This document shows, piece by piece, positions 15,321-23,427 of a stretch of 44,635 bases of DNA. Position 1 is the first letter of the stretch. Each line of letters begins with the position of its first letter. The position numbers and the translations under genes are program-made. The DNA is from Thermoleophilia bacterium (GTDB taxonomy: Bacteria; Actinomycetota; Thermoleophilia; Gaiellales; SKUG01), in the NCBI GenBank assembly GCA_025964435.1, contig JAOPYV010000123.1, forward strand, positions 1-44,635, given 5' to 3'. Below the pieces are notes generated by a model, which was given only the letters and a program-made list of their open reading frames with translations, was not told the origin of the DNA and did no database searches.

Positions 15321-16100
15321 TCAGGCCTCGCTGAGCACTGCCGCGCGCACGCCGCCGAGCGTGTCGAGCGCCGCGCGGACGTCCATGCGGATCGTCGTGA
15401 AGATCGGCACGTCGCGCTCGGTGTAGCCGGAGGACTCGGTCTCGCGCATCTGCATCATCAGGTCGACGAAGTCGTGCACCGAATCGGTCTCGAAGGCGGT
15501 CATGAACTCCTGGTCATCGATCCCGAAGCTGAATGCCGTATTCAGCGTGACGCCGGGGAACTGACGGCCGATCACCGCGTGGTCGCGCATCATGCGGCCG
15601 CGCTCTTCCTTCGGCAGCGCGTACCACGAGCGCAGCTTCACGAAGGGATAGACGATGAAGTACTTCTTCGGTTTCGGCGTGACGGCGAGCGGGCGCGCCT
15701 TCTTGAAGCCCGCGTCCTCGGCAGCCTTGGTGTACTGCGAGCCCTTGGTCGTGCCGGTGTAGAGGTACGCCGGCTCGAGGTAGGTTCCGAGCGCCGTGCT
15801 GAAGATGTCGGTCTGGCTCTGCTGGAGCAGCTCGATCTCGGGCGTCGCGCGCCAGGTCATGAGGTCCACGTCCGGGCGAATGCCCACGGCCGTGTAGGTG
15901 GAGAGGACCATGCGGTCGGCCCACGAGTCGACGACCTCGGCGAACTCCGCCTTGTGCTGCTCGCGCACCTCCTGCGGCAGCCGGCGCCATTCGGCCGCAA
16001 GCTTGTAGCAGGTCCAGCTCACGAATTGGCGCGGCGCGTCGGCGCCGTCCTCGACGTGGCCGTGGGGTACTCGAACGAGGCTCTCGGGCTGGTCACTCAT
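15321..16100 (-). CDS. chdC: Coproheme decarboxylase (HemQ/ChdC)
   Basis: 259 residues of the chlorite-dismutase-like family. In Gram-positive haem synthesis the enzyme oxidatively removes two propionate carboxyls of coproheme III to give haem b. Seen here: the catalytic Tyr151 in YPFVKLRSWY, the WYALPKEERGRMMRDH signature with haem ligand His174, and FSFGIDDQEFMTAFETD. The Arg of true chlorite dismutases is not in the expected context, which favours decarboxylase. It starts six bases after the metallopeptidase stop, so the two are cotranscribed. No other haem genes are in the window. Confidence 0.93.
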   Translation of the reverse strand: MSDQPESLVRVPHGHVEDGADAPRQFVSWTCYKLAAEWRRLPQEVREQHKAEFAEVVDSWADRMVLSTYTAVGIRPDVDLMTWRATPEIELLQQSQTDIFSTALGTYLEPAYLYTGTTKGSQYTKAAEDAGFKKARPLAVTPKPKKYFIVYPFVKLRSWYALPKEERGRMMRDHAVIGRQFPGVTLNTAFSFGIDDQEFMTAFETDSVHDFVDLMMQMRETESSGYTERDVPIFTTIRMDVRAALDTLGGVRAAVLSEA

Positions 16101-16106
16101 GGTTCG

Positions 16107-17609
16107 TCATGCTGACAGATGCGCGATGAGGTCGTCGAAGTCATCGGCGGATGAGCCGATCTGACGTGAGACGTCCTCGTTGCTGGGCACCGAGCCCTGG
16201 ACGAACAGCTCGCGCAGGAAGTCGGCGGCCTTGCCGTTGCAGAACCACTCCTCGCCATGCTCGCCGCGCAGCCACGCGATGACCTGCTCGCTGGTGCGCC
16301 AGGCGCGCAGGTAGTCGGCGGCGTAGAGGCCGGCGTCCATGTCGCTGGCGAACTGGCTCGTCGGATACGTCATGCGCGTCGCGGCGGAGAGCCGGTCGGC
16401 GTAGCGCTGGGGATTGCGCGGGTCGCGCGGGTCGGCCCAGAACTCGAGCTCGTACGCGAGCTTCGCGCCGTAGCGGCGGAACAGCGACGCGTCGATGAAG
16501 GAGTTCTGCGCGACGACCAGCTCGGCGTCCTCGCGGGAGAGGCCGAAGTGGCGCTGGTGCCAGAGCGGCTCGTGCGTGATGCGCTCGACGACGTAGGAGT
16601 AGATCTCGGTGAGCGCGTTGTCGGGCGCGACGTAGCGGTGCTCGAAGGGCAGCTGGTCGCTGGTCAGGCCGAAGTGCAGCGCATGGCCCGCTTCGTGCAG
16701 GAAGGCACCGTAGTCGGTGAGGCCACCGGTGGGGCGCACGATCAGGTGCACCTCCTCGGGCACGCGCACCGGGATGACGCAGGCGCGCGGGTCCTTGTCG
16801 GGGCGGTCTTCGAGGTCGGGCAGGATCGTCGGGATCCGGTCGAGCGGGAAGCCGAGCTCATCGAGCGTGCGCTCGCACACCTCGGCCATGCGCTCGCGCG
16901 TGAAGACGTGGTCCCACTGGTGCAGCGAGCGCAGGTAGCCCGCGTGCGCGCGTGAGGGATGCTGCTCGTCGCGGCCGAGCAGCTCGGGGAAGAGGCGGTC
17001 GGCCTGCTCGGCATAGTGGGCGGCAGTGCGCTCGCTGACCGCATTGATCTGGTCGGAGAAGCGCTGCACGTCGATACCCATGCGCGCGTTGGCGATGGCG
17101 ATCTCGCCGTCGAGCCCGAAGACGAGGGTGCGCAGCTCCTGTGAGCGTGCGTTCAGCTCGACGTCGCGCTCGGCGAACTCCTCGTCCGCCTGGCAGACGA
17201 GCTCGTAGATCGCAGCGCGGCGCTCGAAGTCCGGCTCCGAGCTGATCAAGGCCAGGAGTGCGTTGAGCGACTGGGGCTCGCCGTCGAAGTCGGCGCGCCA
17301 GGCAAGGCGCTCGTTCATCAGGTCCTGCGCGGCCTGGACGACGTCGCCTGCCGCGACGGCGTCGGCTGCTTCGAACCAGAGCCGATTGAGACGATCGCGT
17401 TCGACCGGATCCGTCGCTGCGGCGCGGGCCTCACCGAGCGCTTCCAGCTGCTCGTGCGTGTAGAGGTGTGCGAACTCGGCGTAGATGTCCGCGAAGCGCG
17501 ACTCGGGCTGGAGGCCGACGGTCACCTTGCGTGCGTCATCGGCGCCTGCCACGTAGTGGCGTTCCATGCCGGCTGCAAACTCTTCTGGGGAAACGACGGT
17601 ACTGGTCAT
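16107..17609 (-). CDS. M3-like zinc metallopeptidase (oligoendopeptidase F-like)
   Basis: 500 residues, helical. Zinc site HEAGH (305-309), with the third ligand Glu in ALTEIYSYVVERI about 25 residues on. The overall size and the Y/F-rich C-terminal helical region (LRAWRTSEQVIAWLRGEHG) fit the M3 peptidase fold; a closer name is uncertain. No signal peptide, so cytoplasmic. TAGGGT five bases before the ATG may be the -10 of a leaderless transcript. It is followed directly by chdC. Confidence 0.82.
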   Translation of the reverse strand: MTSTVVSPEEFAAGMERHYVAGADDARKVTVGLQPESRFADIYAEFAHLYTHEQLEALGEARAAATDPVERDRLNRLWFEAADAVAAGDVVQAAQDLMNERLAWRADFDGEPQSLNALLALISSEPDFERRAAIYELVCQADEEFAERDVELNARSQELRTLVFGLDGEIAIANARMGIDVQRFSDQINAVSERTAAHYAEQADRLFPELLGRDEQHPSRAHAGYLRSLHQWDHVFTRERMAEVCERTLDELGFPLDRIPTILPDLEDRPDKDPRACVIPVRVPEEVHLIVRPTGGLTDYGAFLHEAGHALHFGLTSDQLPFEHRYVAPDNALTEIYSYVVERITHEPLWHQRHFGLSREDAELVVAQNSFIDASLFRRYGAKLAYELEFWADPRDPRNPQRYADRLSAATRMTYPTSQFASDMDAGLYAADYLRAWRTSEQVIAWLRGEHGEEWFCNGKAADFLRELFVQGSVPSNEDVSRQIGSSADDFDDLIAHLSA

Positions 17610-17661
17610 GGACGGACCCTATCGCCCCTGTCGAACGGAGGTGTGCCGGGATGCGGCACAT

Positions 17662-17706
17662 ATTCGTCACAGACTATTGACGATATTCCCCTTGCCGAGG
17701 TCTACT
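17662..17706 (+). promoter_or_regulatory. Operator-like inverted repeat with overlapping promoter of the TadE operon
   Basis: ATTCGTCAC (17662-17670), seven bases, then TGACGATAT. The core arms TCGTCA/TGACGA are eight bases apart. The same arms with identical spacing stand before the TadE-VanY gene (20451-20470). TTGACG at 17677-17682 overlaps the right arm and could be a -35, with TCTACT (17701-17706) as -10 at 18 bases. A regulator bound here would block the promoter. The regulator is unknown. Confidence 0.5.
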
Positions 17707-17727
17707 TGCAGTAGCGACAATACTCTA

Positions 17728-18099
17728 GTGAACGAGACCACGTGCCCCCAGCCCCGAACCAGCCGCGAACGACCCGCCCCGAGCAGCCGCTCCGAGCGCG
17801 CGTCGGCAACCGTCGAATTCGTCGGTGCGCTGCCATTGCTCGCCTTCGGGATGCTCACCTGCCTGCAGGCGATGCTCGCGGCGTGCAGCCTGGTGTTCGC
17901 GCAGTCTGCTGCGGATCGTGCGGCGCACGGCGCGTCGCAGTCGCAGGCACGGGCTTCAGTGCCGAGCGGCTGGCGCACACGAACGCAGGTCGTCGTGGGG
18001 AATGGACGGGTGCGCGCGACAGTCGTGACGCCCGCAGTGCTTCCGGGCATCGGTTCGCGGCTCGTCGTGCACGTGGACGTGCCGGAGCTGCAGTCATGA
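17728..18099 (+). CDS. TadE-like pilus assembly protein
   Basis: 123 residues from GTG 17728. The N-terminal leader is basic and Pro/Ser-rich, followed by the TadE signature SATVEFVGALPLLAFGML, in which the Glu five residues into the hydrophobic segment is conserved. The TadE minor pseudopilins are cut by the TadV prepilin peptidase and anchor to the membrane. The rest is a short extracytoplasmic beta-rich domain (TQVVVGNGRVRATVVTP). It overlaps the next gene by ATGA. The Tad ATPases and secretin are not in the window. Confidence 0.85.
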   Translation: MNETTCPQPRTSRERPAPSSRSERASATVEFVGALPLLAFGMLTCLQAMLAACSLVFAQSAADRAAHGASQSQARASVPSGWRTRTQVVVGNGRVRATVVTPAVLPGIGSRLVVHVDVPELQS

Positions 18100-18434
18100 A
18101 CCGGGAGCGCGGACAGGCACTGATCGAAGCTGTCGCCGTCTTCCCCGTCTGCCTGGCATGCGCTGTGGCGCTCGTCGACTGCGGCATCGTCGTCCGCGAC
18201 CGCATGGCGATCGCCCAGGCTGCCTCGCGCGCCGGAGCCGCACACGTCGCTGGCAGTGACGTGGAGCGTGCCGCTCGCGGCGCACTGCCGAGCCGCGTCG
18301 CCCGAACCCTTGAAGTCCACGATCGAGACGATGCGCTGGACCTCACCATCACGAGCCGGCCGACCCTCCTGGGCGTGGCCGGTGGCATCCAGCTGACGTC
18401 ACGCATTGAACTGCCCGCCGAGGTGATCGCATGA
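18096..18434 (+). CDS. TadE-like pseudopilin, second copy
   Basis: 112 residues. ATG overlaps the stop of the first TadE-like gene. The signature is RGQALIEAVAVFPVCLACAVALVDCGIVV: a basic start, then Glu near the start of the hydrophobic helix, then an exported region with beta pattern (ARTLEVHDRDDALDLTIT). The protein is small for TadE/TadF. Its stop overlaps the start of the next gene (ATGA), so the three are translationally coupled. Confidence 0.82.
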   Translation: MNRERGQALIEAVAVFPVCLACAVALVDCGIVVRDRMAIAQAASRAGAAHVAGSDVERAARGALPSRVARTLEVHDRDDALDLTITSRPTLLGVAGGIQLTSRIELPAEVIA

Positions 18435-19678
18435 GCCCAGTCCATGTCATCGTAGGAGACGACGCACGCGCCGAGGCCATGTGGGCCGAAGCATTCGCCG
18501 GTGTCGTCGACCTGTACCGATTCGATCGCAACGTCGAGGCCTTCGAGCGGCTGACCGCTGCTGAGGCGCCGGTTGACCTGGTGGTGCTCACGCCCGCACA
18601 GAGCGGCCCGTTCAACCTGACGCCCGACCAGTTCGTCTCCCGCATCCTCGAGTCGTCGGCGCTGTCGACCTCGCGTCACCTTGCCAACCTGCACGTCGTC
18701 GTCGTCGGTCAGCCATTGACGCGTCAGCATCCGCGCGCCATCCAGGTCGCGACGCTCGACGCCGCGATCCGCCTCGTCAAGTACGGCGAGGTGCGTCAGG
18801 CGCCGCAGACCGCACCTGTTGCCGTCGCGCCCATCGAAGCTCCGATGCCGCCTGCCGGGGGCATGTTCTCCGACGGCGTCATCTCACGCATCTGGGACGC
18901 AGCCGATGCCGCTGATCGCGCCGAGCGCGCGGTCCTCGGTGGCGGCGCAGCCGCACCGGCAGCTCCGGTCGCACCCGTGGCTCCCGTCGTGCAGGCCGCT
19001 GCCGCGCCGACACCAGCCGCGCCGGTCGCCCCGCAGCGCCAGCAGCTCTTCGAGCGCGCCGCTTCCGAAGGCTTCGTGCTGGCACCAGAGGCGCAGGTCA
19101 TGGGCGGCGGCGCTGCACGGCCGCAGCAGGTCGGCGCGCCCGGTGAATCGATCGAGGTCGCGTCCGGCATGCTCCAGTCGTCACGCCCGTACGCACTGCC
19201 GAACGGTGCCGGTTACCGCGGCCCGCAGGTTCGTCAGGGCCAGGTCTCGGCTTCCAGCCATCACGCGATGTCGATCGGCGCTCCGGTGCCGCCCGCGCTC
19301 CAGGCGCAGGTGCAGCAGGTCGTCTACGGCGGGCAGCCGGGCGCTGCTCCCGATCCGATCCTCGTGTGGTCCTCGAGTGCACGCAGCCAGGTCGTCAGCG
19401 CAACCGTGCCGGTCCCGACCAGCGTCGCTCCGCAGCCGCCGCAGCAGCAGGTCGCTGCGCAGATGCAGCAGCTGGCTCCGATGCAGGCGCCAGCGCCGAT
19501 GCAGGCGGCGCCCGTTCGCGTCGTGCCGATGGAGCCGCCGGCAGGCGTCTACGGCGGTGCCCCGCAGCAGCCGACGCAGCAGGTTGCGCCGCAGCCCGCC
19601 CTGCAGAACCCGAACTTCAGCGCCGACCCGATGCTCGCTCGTGTCGAGCGCGAGCACGCGGCCGTCAGCTTCGGCTGA
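18431..19678 (+). CDS. Receiver-like protein with long Ala/Pro/Gln-rich tail
   Basis: 415 residues. The first 120 or so (VHVIVGDD, DLVVLTPAQ, LANLHVVVVGQPL, VATLDAAIRLVKYGEV) follow the alternating strand/helix plan of a receiver domain. However, the phospho-acceptor Asp is replaced in the LTPAQSGPF loop, so it is probably a pseudo-receiver like the N-terminus of CpaE-type Tad proteins. From about 125 onward it is low-complexity Ala/Pro/Gln with repeated QQ and QAP stretches. No ATPase motif follows, unlike CpaE. It is coupled by ATGA to the TadE pair, so it probably serves the same pilus-like apparatus. Function is inferred. Confidence 0.7.
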   Translation: MSPVHVIVGDDARAEAMWAEAFAGVVDLYRFDRNVEAFERLTAAEAPVDLVVLTPAQSGPFNLTPDQFVSRILESSALSTSRHLANLHVVVVGQPLTRQHPRAIQVATLDAAIRLVKYGEVRQAPQTAPVAVAPIEAPMPPAGGMFSDGVISRIWDAADAADRAERAVLGGGAAAPAAPVAPVAPVVQAAAAPTPAAPVAPQRQQLFERAASEGFVLAPEAQVMGGGAARPQQVGAPGESIEVASGMLQSSRPYALPNGAGYRGPQVRQGQVSASSHHAMSIGAPVPPALQAQVQQVVYGGQPGAAPDPILVWSSSARSQVVSATVPVPTSVAPQPPQQQVAAQMQQLAPMQAPAPMQAAPVRVVPMEPPAGVYGGAPQQPTQQVAPQPALQNPNFSADPMLARVEREHAAVSFG

Positions 19679-19699
19679 TCCTGGCGTCGGCTGGCAGCA

Positions 19700-20053
19700 T
19701 CACTGCTCGGCCGATGGGCCTTGGTCGTTGACGGGCGCCAGCAGCCCGAGCAGCTCCTCCGCCAAGGCGTGCATGGCTGATTCTGAGGTGCGCACGTAGC
19801 GCCACTGACCGTGTTGGGTGATGTCGACGAGCCCCTCGTCGTGCAGAAGGCCGAGGTGCCGCGATGCCGTGGACTGCGGGAGCCCTGCCGCGCGTGCGAG
19901 GTCATTGACGCAGACGCCCACGACGAGCGGGTCCACGAGGTTGTCGGGAAAGGCCGATGGTGTTCGTGTCAGCCGGAGGAGTCGCAGGCGATCGGGATGC
20001 CCGAGCGTCTTGAGCCTGCGTGCGACATGGGTGGTTGGTTCACCCGTCGTCAT
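19700..20053 (-). CDS. ArsR-family transcription regulator
   Basis: 117 residues from ATG 20053. A winged helix-turn-helix: RLKTLGHPDRLRLLRL (helix 1-2), VCVNDLARAAGLPQSTASRHLGLLHDEGLV (recognition helix), then the wing region QWRYVRTS. The metal-binding ELCVCDL box of ArsR/SmtB is reduced to GVCVNDL with one Cys, so it may sense something other than arsenite. Its ATG overlaps the stop of the upstream gene. It likely represses its own promoter at 20361-20389. Confidence 0.88.
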   Translation of the reverse strand: MTTGEPTTHVARRLKTLGHPDRLRLLRLTRTPSAFPDNLVDPLVVGVCVNDLARAAGLPQSTASRHLGLLHDEGLVDITQHGQWRYVRTSESAMHALAEELLGLLAPVNDQGPSAEQ

Positions 20054-20325
20054 CGGGAGCCCCGGGGCCAAGCCCCGTGTCCGCCATTCGATCCCGCGGC
20101 AAGGGCGGCTTTTCGGAGGTCGTCGAGGACCGTCCAGCGTGTGTCGATCCCGATGTACTGGGTTCCGTCCGGGCCATGCAGCACTGGCCCCACGTAGCCA
20201 AGGACGTAGTCGTTCTTGGGGTTTGAGTGGTGGATGCTCCAGCCAGGTGGCGCGGCGGGGAACGCGGGCAGGGGCGTGTGAGGCTTCGGGGCGGTGACGC
20301 CCGGAGCTCCGATTGCGATCGACAT
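20050..20325 (-). CDS. Small hypothetical protein coupled to ArsR
   Basis: 91 residues from ATG 20325, with GGAGG eight bases before it. The sequence (GWSIHHSNPKNDYVLGYVGPVLHGPDGTQYIGIDTRWTVLDDLRKA) is a compact soluble domain. I do not recognise the family. It is first in the ArsR operon and coupled by ATGA, so it may take part in the same response. Confidence 0.65.
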   Translation of the reverse strand: MSIAIGAPGVTAPKPHTPLPAFPAAPPGWSIHHSNPKNDYVLGYVGPVLHGPDGTQYIGIDTRWTVLDDLRKAALAAGSNGGHGAWPRGSR

Positions 20326-20360
20326 TGTGAGACCTCCAACTGGTCGGGGAGTGGCGCTCC

Positions 20361-20389
20361 ATCGTATCCGATAAACTGGATATATGCAA
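20361..20389 (-). promoter_or_regulatory. Promoter and operator of the ArsR operon
   Basis: On the minus strand: TTGCAT (20384-20389), exactly 17 bases, TACGAT (20361-20366). The spacer holds an inverted repeat TATCC-N8-GGATA (20365-20382). A repressor bound there would cover the promoter. The start of transcription would be about 20354 and the leader about 29 bases with GGAGG. This is the best canonical promoter in the window. Confidence 0.65.
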
Positions 20390-20438
20390 TCAGGTTTACG
20401 GGTGGAGTTGATCTCGTCGAGCCAACGAGCGCTTCCAG

Positions 20439-20482
20439 CGACGGTGACATTCGTCACGAAGTCGTGACGAATGTCACCGTCG
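20439..20482. repeat. 44-base perfect inverted repeat between divergent operons (double operator)
   Basis: 21-base arms around two central bases. Each half is itself a palindrome: GTGACATTCGTCAC (20444-20457) and GTGACGAATGTCAC (20464-20477). The centres are 20 bases apart, two helical turns. It lies 11 bases before the TadE-VanY start and 50 bases from the ArsR promoter. It shares TCGTCA-N8-TGACGA with the TadE operon control region. Confidence 0.75.
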
Positions 20483-20493
20483 TGTCACACGTC

Positions 20494-21261
20494 ATGGCGC
20501 ATGCTGGATCCATGCAGCGTCGACGGACTCCAGCTGAGCGTGGCTCGACATCCATCCTCGCTCTGGGCATCCTCGTTGGCGCCGCCTTCCTCGTGGCAAT
20601 CGTTGCCTCGCTCGGTGGCAGCTATGTCGCGCATGCCGAGCTCCAGCAGGCGGCTGACCTATCCGTGGCAGTGATCGAGCGCGGCGGCGCCGACTCGCCC
20701 CAGCTTCGTGGCGAGCGGATGGCGCGTGCGAATGGTGCGGGCCGCGTCCGCATCGACACGATCGAGGACGGTGCGCGCCTGCGTATTCGCGTCGCGGCGC
20801 CCGCGCCCCGCCTGTTCGGCGTGCCGGCGGGCCTGCAGGTGCGCGCCGTGGCCTACGCCGACATGCCCGCGCCCGCGCTGGTAGGAGATGGCGGCCCCAA
20901 TCCGCCTGGGGTCTATGCCGGTTCGCTCGAGGTGGTGGATGGGGGCGCGCGGCTCTGTCCGCGCGTCGCGCGTGCCTATCGCGCGATCGACACGGCTGCG
21001 GGGGGAGACGGGATCACGCTCTGGGCGACGAGTGGCTTCCGTGGCTGGGCTGAGCAGGCTGCCCTGTACGCGCAGCTCGGCCCCGTCATCGCTGCTCCGC
21101 CCGGCACCAGTCGCCACCACGACGCGACGGAGCTCGACATTGCCGTCGGTCCCGCTGGCTCCGCCGTCCATCGCTGGCTGACCACGAACGGCCCAACGCA
21201 TGGATGGGTGCAGCGCTACAGCTGGGAGCCTTGGCATTGGGGCTACGTACGAGGGTGCTGA
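20494..21261 (+). CDS. TadE-anchored D,D-carboxypeptidase-like protein (VanY/M15 family)
   Basis: 255 residues from ATG 20494 (20512 is an alternative). The N-terminus (ERGSTSILALGILVGAAFLVAIV) is a TadE/Flp-type anchor helix. Residues 45-150 are an exported domain (GSYVAHAELQQAADLSVAVIE and following). Residues 155-255 match the VanY/M15B zinc peptidase: SGFRGWAEQAALYAQLG, then SRHHDATELDI (zinc His and Asp seven apart) and WEPWHWGYV (catalytic Glu and last His). VanY enzymes trim D-Ala from peptidoglycan stems. Fusion with a pilus-type anchor suggests local wall remodelling at the Tad machine. That link is inference. Confidence 0.82.
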   Translation: MAHAGSMQRRRTPAERGSTSILALGILVGAAFLVAIVASLGGSYVAHAELQQAADLSVAVIERGGADSPQLRGERMARANGAGRVRIDTIEDGARLRIRVAAPAPRLFGVPAGLQVRAVAYADMPAPALVGDGGPNPPGVYAGSLEVVDGGARLCPRVARAYRAIDTAAGGDGITLWATSGFRGWAEQAALYAQLGPVIAAPPGTSRHHDATELDIAVGPAGSAVHRWLTTNGPTHGWVQRYSWEPWHWGYVRGC

Positions 21262-21333
21262 GGAGCGATTTCCGCAATGTGACGGAACATGCGATCCGGG
21301 TACCACGTCCCGATCACCTATCGAAGGATTGAC

Positions 21334-21981
21334 ATGTCCCGCGTCCGCGTCCACAACCTCACCATCTCGCTCGACGGCTATGGCGCCGGCGAACCGCGGA
21401 CGGCCGACGCGCCGTTCGGCCACGGCGCCCACATCATGGACTGGTTCAAGGCGACCCGGTCATTCCACGGCATGGTGGGCGATCCAGCAGGCGGCGAGAC
21501 CGGCATCGACGACGACTTCGCGGGCCGCTGGGGCGAGGGTATCGGCGTCGAGGTCATGGGGCGCGGCAAGTACGCGCCGGGATCGGGGACGTGGCCCGAG
21601 GAGTGGCGCGGCTGGTGGGGCGAGGAGCCGCCCTTCCACACGCCCTGCGTGGTGCTCACCCATCATCCGCGCGAGCCCCTCGAGCTGGCGGGCGGCACCA
21701 CCTTCCACTTCCTCGACGCGTCGCCTGCCGATGCGCTCGCCCGCGCTCGCGAGCTGGCGCCCGGCACCGACGTGCGCCTCGGCGGTGGAGTGACGACCGT
21801 CCGTGCATTCCTCGAGGCAGGGCTCGTCGACTACCTGCACCTAGCGATCGCGCCCGTGCTGCTCGGCCGCGGCTCTCGCCTCTGGGGCGAAGGCCTGGAG
21901 GGGCTCGAGCACCAGTTCGAAGACGTGCGCGTCACGAGCACGCCGTCCGGCACGACGCACGTCGAGTTCGAACGCCCCTGA
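21334..21981 (+). CDS. Dihydrofolate reductase-like family protein (RibD C-terminal type)
   Basis: 215 residues; AAGGA six bases before ATG 21334 decides the start. VRVHNLTISLDGYGAG at the N-terminus, PCVVLTHHPREPLEL in the middle and VRLGGGVTTVRAFLEAGLVDYLHLAIAPVLLGRGSRLW toward the C-terminus are typical of the reductase fold used by RibD and its many paralogues. It likely uses NADPH. The substrate is unknown, since stand-alone members are rarely riboflavin enzymes. Confidence 0.88.
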   Translation: MSRVRVHNLTISLDGYGAGEPRTADAPFGHGAHIMDWFKATRSFHGMVGDPAGGETGIDDDFAGRWGEGIGVEVMGRGKYAPGSGTWPEEWRGWWGEEPPFHTPCVVLTHHPREPLELAGGTTFHFLDASPADALARARELAPGTDVRLGGGVTTVRAFLEAGLVDYLHLAIAPVLLGRGSRLWGEGLEGLEHQFEDVRVTSTPSGTTHVEFERP

Positions 21982-22001
21982 AATCCAGGGCCCGGCGTCG
22001 A

Positions 22002-22931
22002 TCAGCCCAATGCCTTGAGCGCTCGCTTGGCGGAGTCGCCCAGTCCCCAGTGCTCGGCGAGGCGCTCGAATTCCGCGCGGTCCGCGTCACCCACACCCCG
22101 CCCCGCGTCGAACGTCGGCAGCTTAAGATCCCGAACCACGTTCACCACGGCAGGGGCGCGGAGGAGGTAGTCGGCTGCAGCCACGATCTTCCTCCGGTGC
22201 GGCGGGCGCATCGAGGATGTCAGGTCGGCAGCGGCACGGACGATTCCGAGGAGGTCGTCGTACTGCTGCAGCAGGTCGACCGCCGTCTTCTCGCCGACGC
22301 CCGGCACGCCGGGCAGCCCGTCCGACGGATCGCCACGCAGCACGGCGAACTCGGCGTACTGGTCGGCACCGATGCCGTACGTGTCGCGCAGCCACCCGTC
22401 CGTGACGTAGTCGAGCTTGCTCATGCCGCGTCCGGTGTAGACCACTCGGACGCGCCGCTCGTCGTCGACCACCTGGAAGAGGTCGCGGTCGCTCGTCACG
22501 ACATCCACCGGTCCGTCGGCCGTCGCGGCAAGCGTGCCGATCACGTCGTCGGCCTCATGCTCGGCTGCTCCCACGATCGGAATCCCGAGGAGTGGAAGCA
22601 GCTCCGCGAGGATCTCCACCTGGGGCGAGAGCAGGTCGGGCACTTCCTCCGTGTCGGGGATTCCTGCAGCATCGCTGGCTTCTGCGACGCGATGCGCCTT
22701 GTAGCTGGGGATGAGGTCGACCCGCCACTGCGGGCGCCAGTCCTCGTCCCAGCACGCCACGATGCCGGACGGTTCGAGGTCGGTCGCGAGCCGCGCCACC
22801 ATGTCGAGCATCCCGCGTACGGCGTTCACCGGGGTGCCGTCGGGTGCGCGGATCGAGTCGGGCAGCGCATGGAAGGCGCGGAAGTACATTGCAGCTGCGT
22901 CGAGGAGCATGAGCGGTGGCGTGGTCGTCAT
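22002..22931 (-). CDS. 5'-3' exonuclease (PolI-type flap nuclease, stand-alone)
   Basis: 309 residues. The FEN-like fold is clear: MLLDAAAMYFRAFHA, YKAHR, EADDVIGTLA, VVTSDRDLFQ, and the H3TH DNA-binding motif GLPGVPGVGEKTAVDLLQQY. Most metal-binding Asp/Glu residues are in place. It lacks a polymerase domain and so is the separate 5'-nuclease found in many actinobacteria, which removes RNA primers and flaps. ATG 22931 is used because the frame upstream lacks homology. Confidence 0.9.
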   Translation of the reverse strand: MTTTPPLMLLDAAAMYFRAFHALPDSIRAPDGTPVNAVRGMLDMVARLATDLEPSGIVACWDEDWRPQWRVDLIPSYKAHRVAEASDAAGIPDTEEVPDLLSPQVEILAELLPLLGIPIVGAAEHEADDVIGTLAATADGPVDVVTSDRDLFQVVDDERRVRVVYTGRGMSKLDYVTDGWLRDTYGIGADQYAEFAVLRGDPSDGLPGVPGVGEKTAVDLLQQYDDLLGIVRAAADLTSSMRPPHRRKIVAAADYLLRAPAVVNVVRDLKLPTFDAGRGVGDADRAEFERLAEHWGLGDSAKRALKALG

Positions 22932-23115
22932 GTGATCGGCATACCCGGTGGCCGGTCGCGCAAGCGGGAGCGGGGCGCCTGACATGTGCAACAAGTTTCT
23001 GGCTACTCTGTCTGCGTCGTGCGGATGCCCGCACGATTGACACATCTCGGTTTCTCGCGGTGCGCTCGGAGAACGTTACGGATGCATTGTCACTTGAGCG
23101 TCCAGGAGCGCCACC

Positions 23116-23427
23116 ATGTTCATTTCCGTCCGCCGATTCGAGATCCGCGACGACAGACTGACCCCCGGGGTCGTGACCGAGCTCGTGCGCAGCGAACTCG
23201 TGCCGGAGTTCGAGCAGATCGATGGGTTCCGCGAGTACTTCCTCATGGACTCGCGGCACCCGAAGCTGACCTCGATCACGATCTGCGACACCGAGATCGC
23301 CGCAGGTCAGACCAACCGTGCATCGCAGGCGTTCATCCAGCGGTCATTCAGGCCAGGCGCGGTCGAGCGTATCGACGTGACGACCGGCAACGTGCTGCTT
23401 GCACCCAGCGTCATCGGCCACATGTGA
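23116..23427 (+). CDS. Small dimeric alpha-beta barrel protein (ABM-like)
   Basis: 103 residues with CAGGAG seven bases before the ATG. The strand-helix pattern (MFISVRRFEI, VTELVRSELVPEFEQIDGFREYFLMDS, LTSITICDT, QAFIQRSF, NVLLAPSVIGHM) fits the ABM ferredoxin-like barrel used by monooxygenases and haem-degrading enzymes. No catalytic residues can be assigned. Its tail overlaps the convergent acetyltransferase by 17 bases. Confidence 0.68.
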   Translation: MFISVRRFEIRDDRLTPGVVTELVRSELVPEFEQIDGFREYFLMDSRHPKLTSITICDTEIAAGQTNRASQAFIQRSFRPGAVERIDVTTGNVLLAPSVIGHM

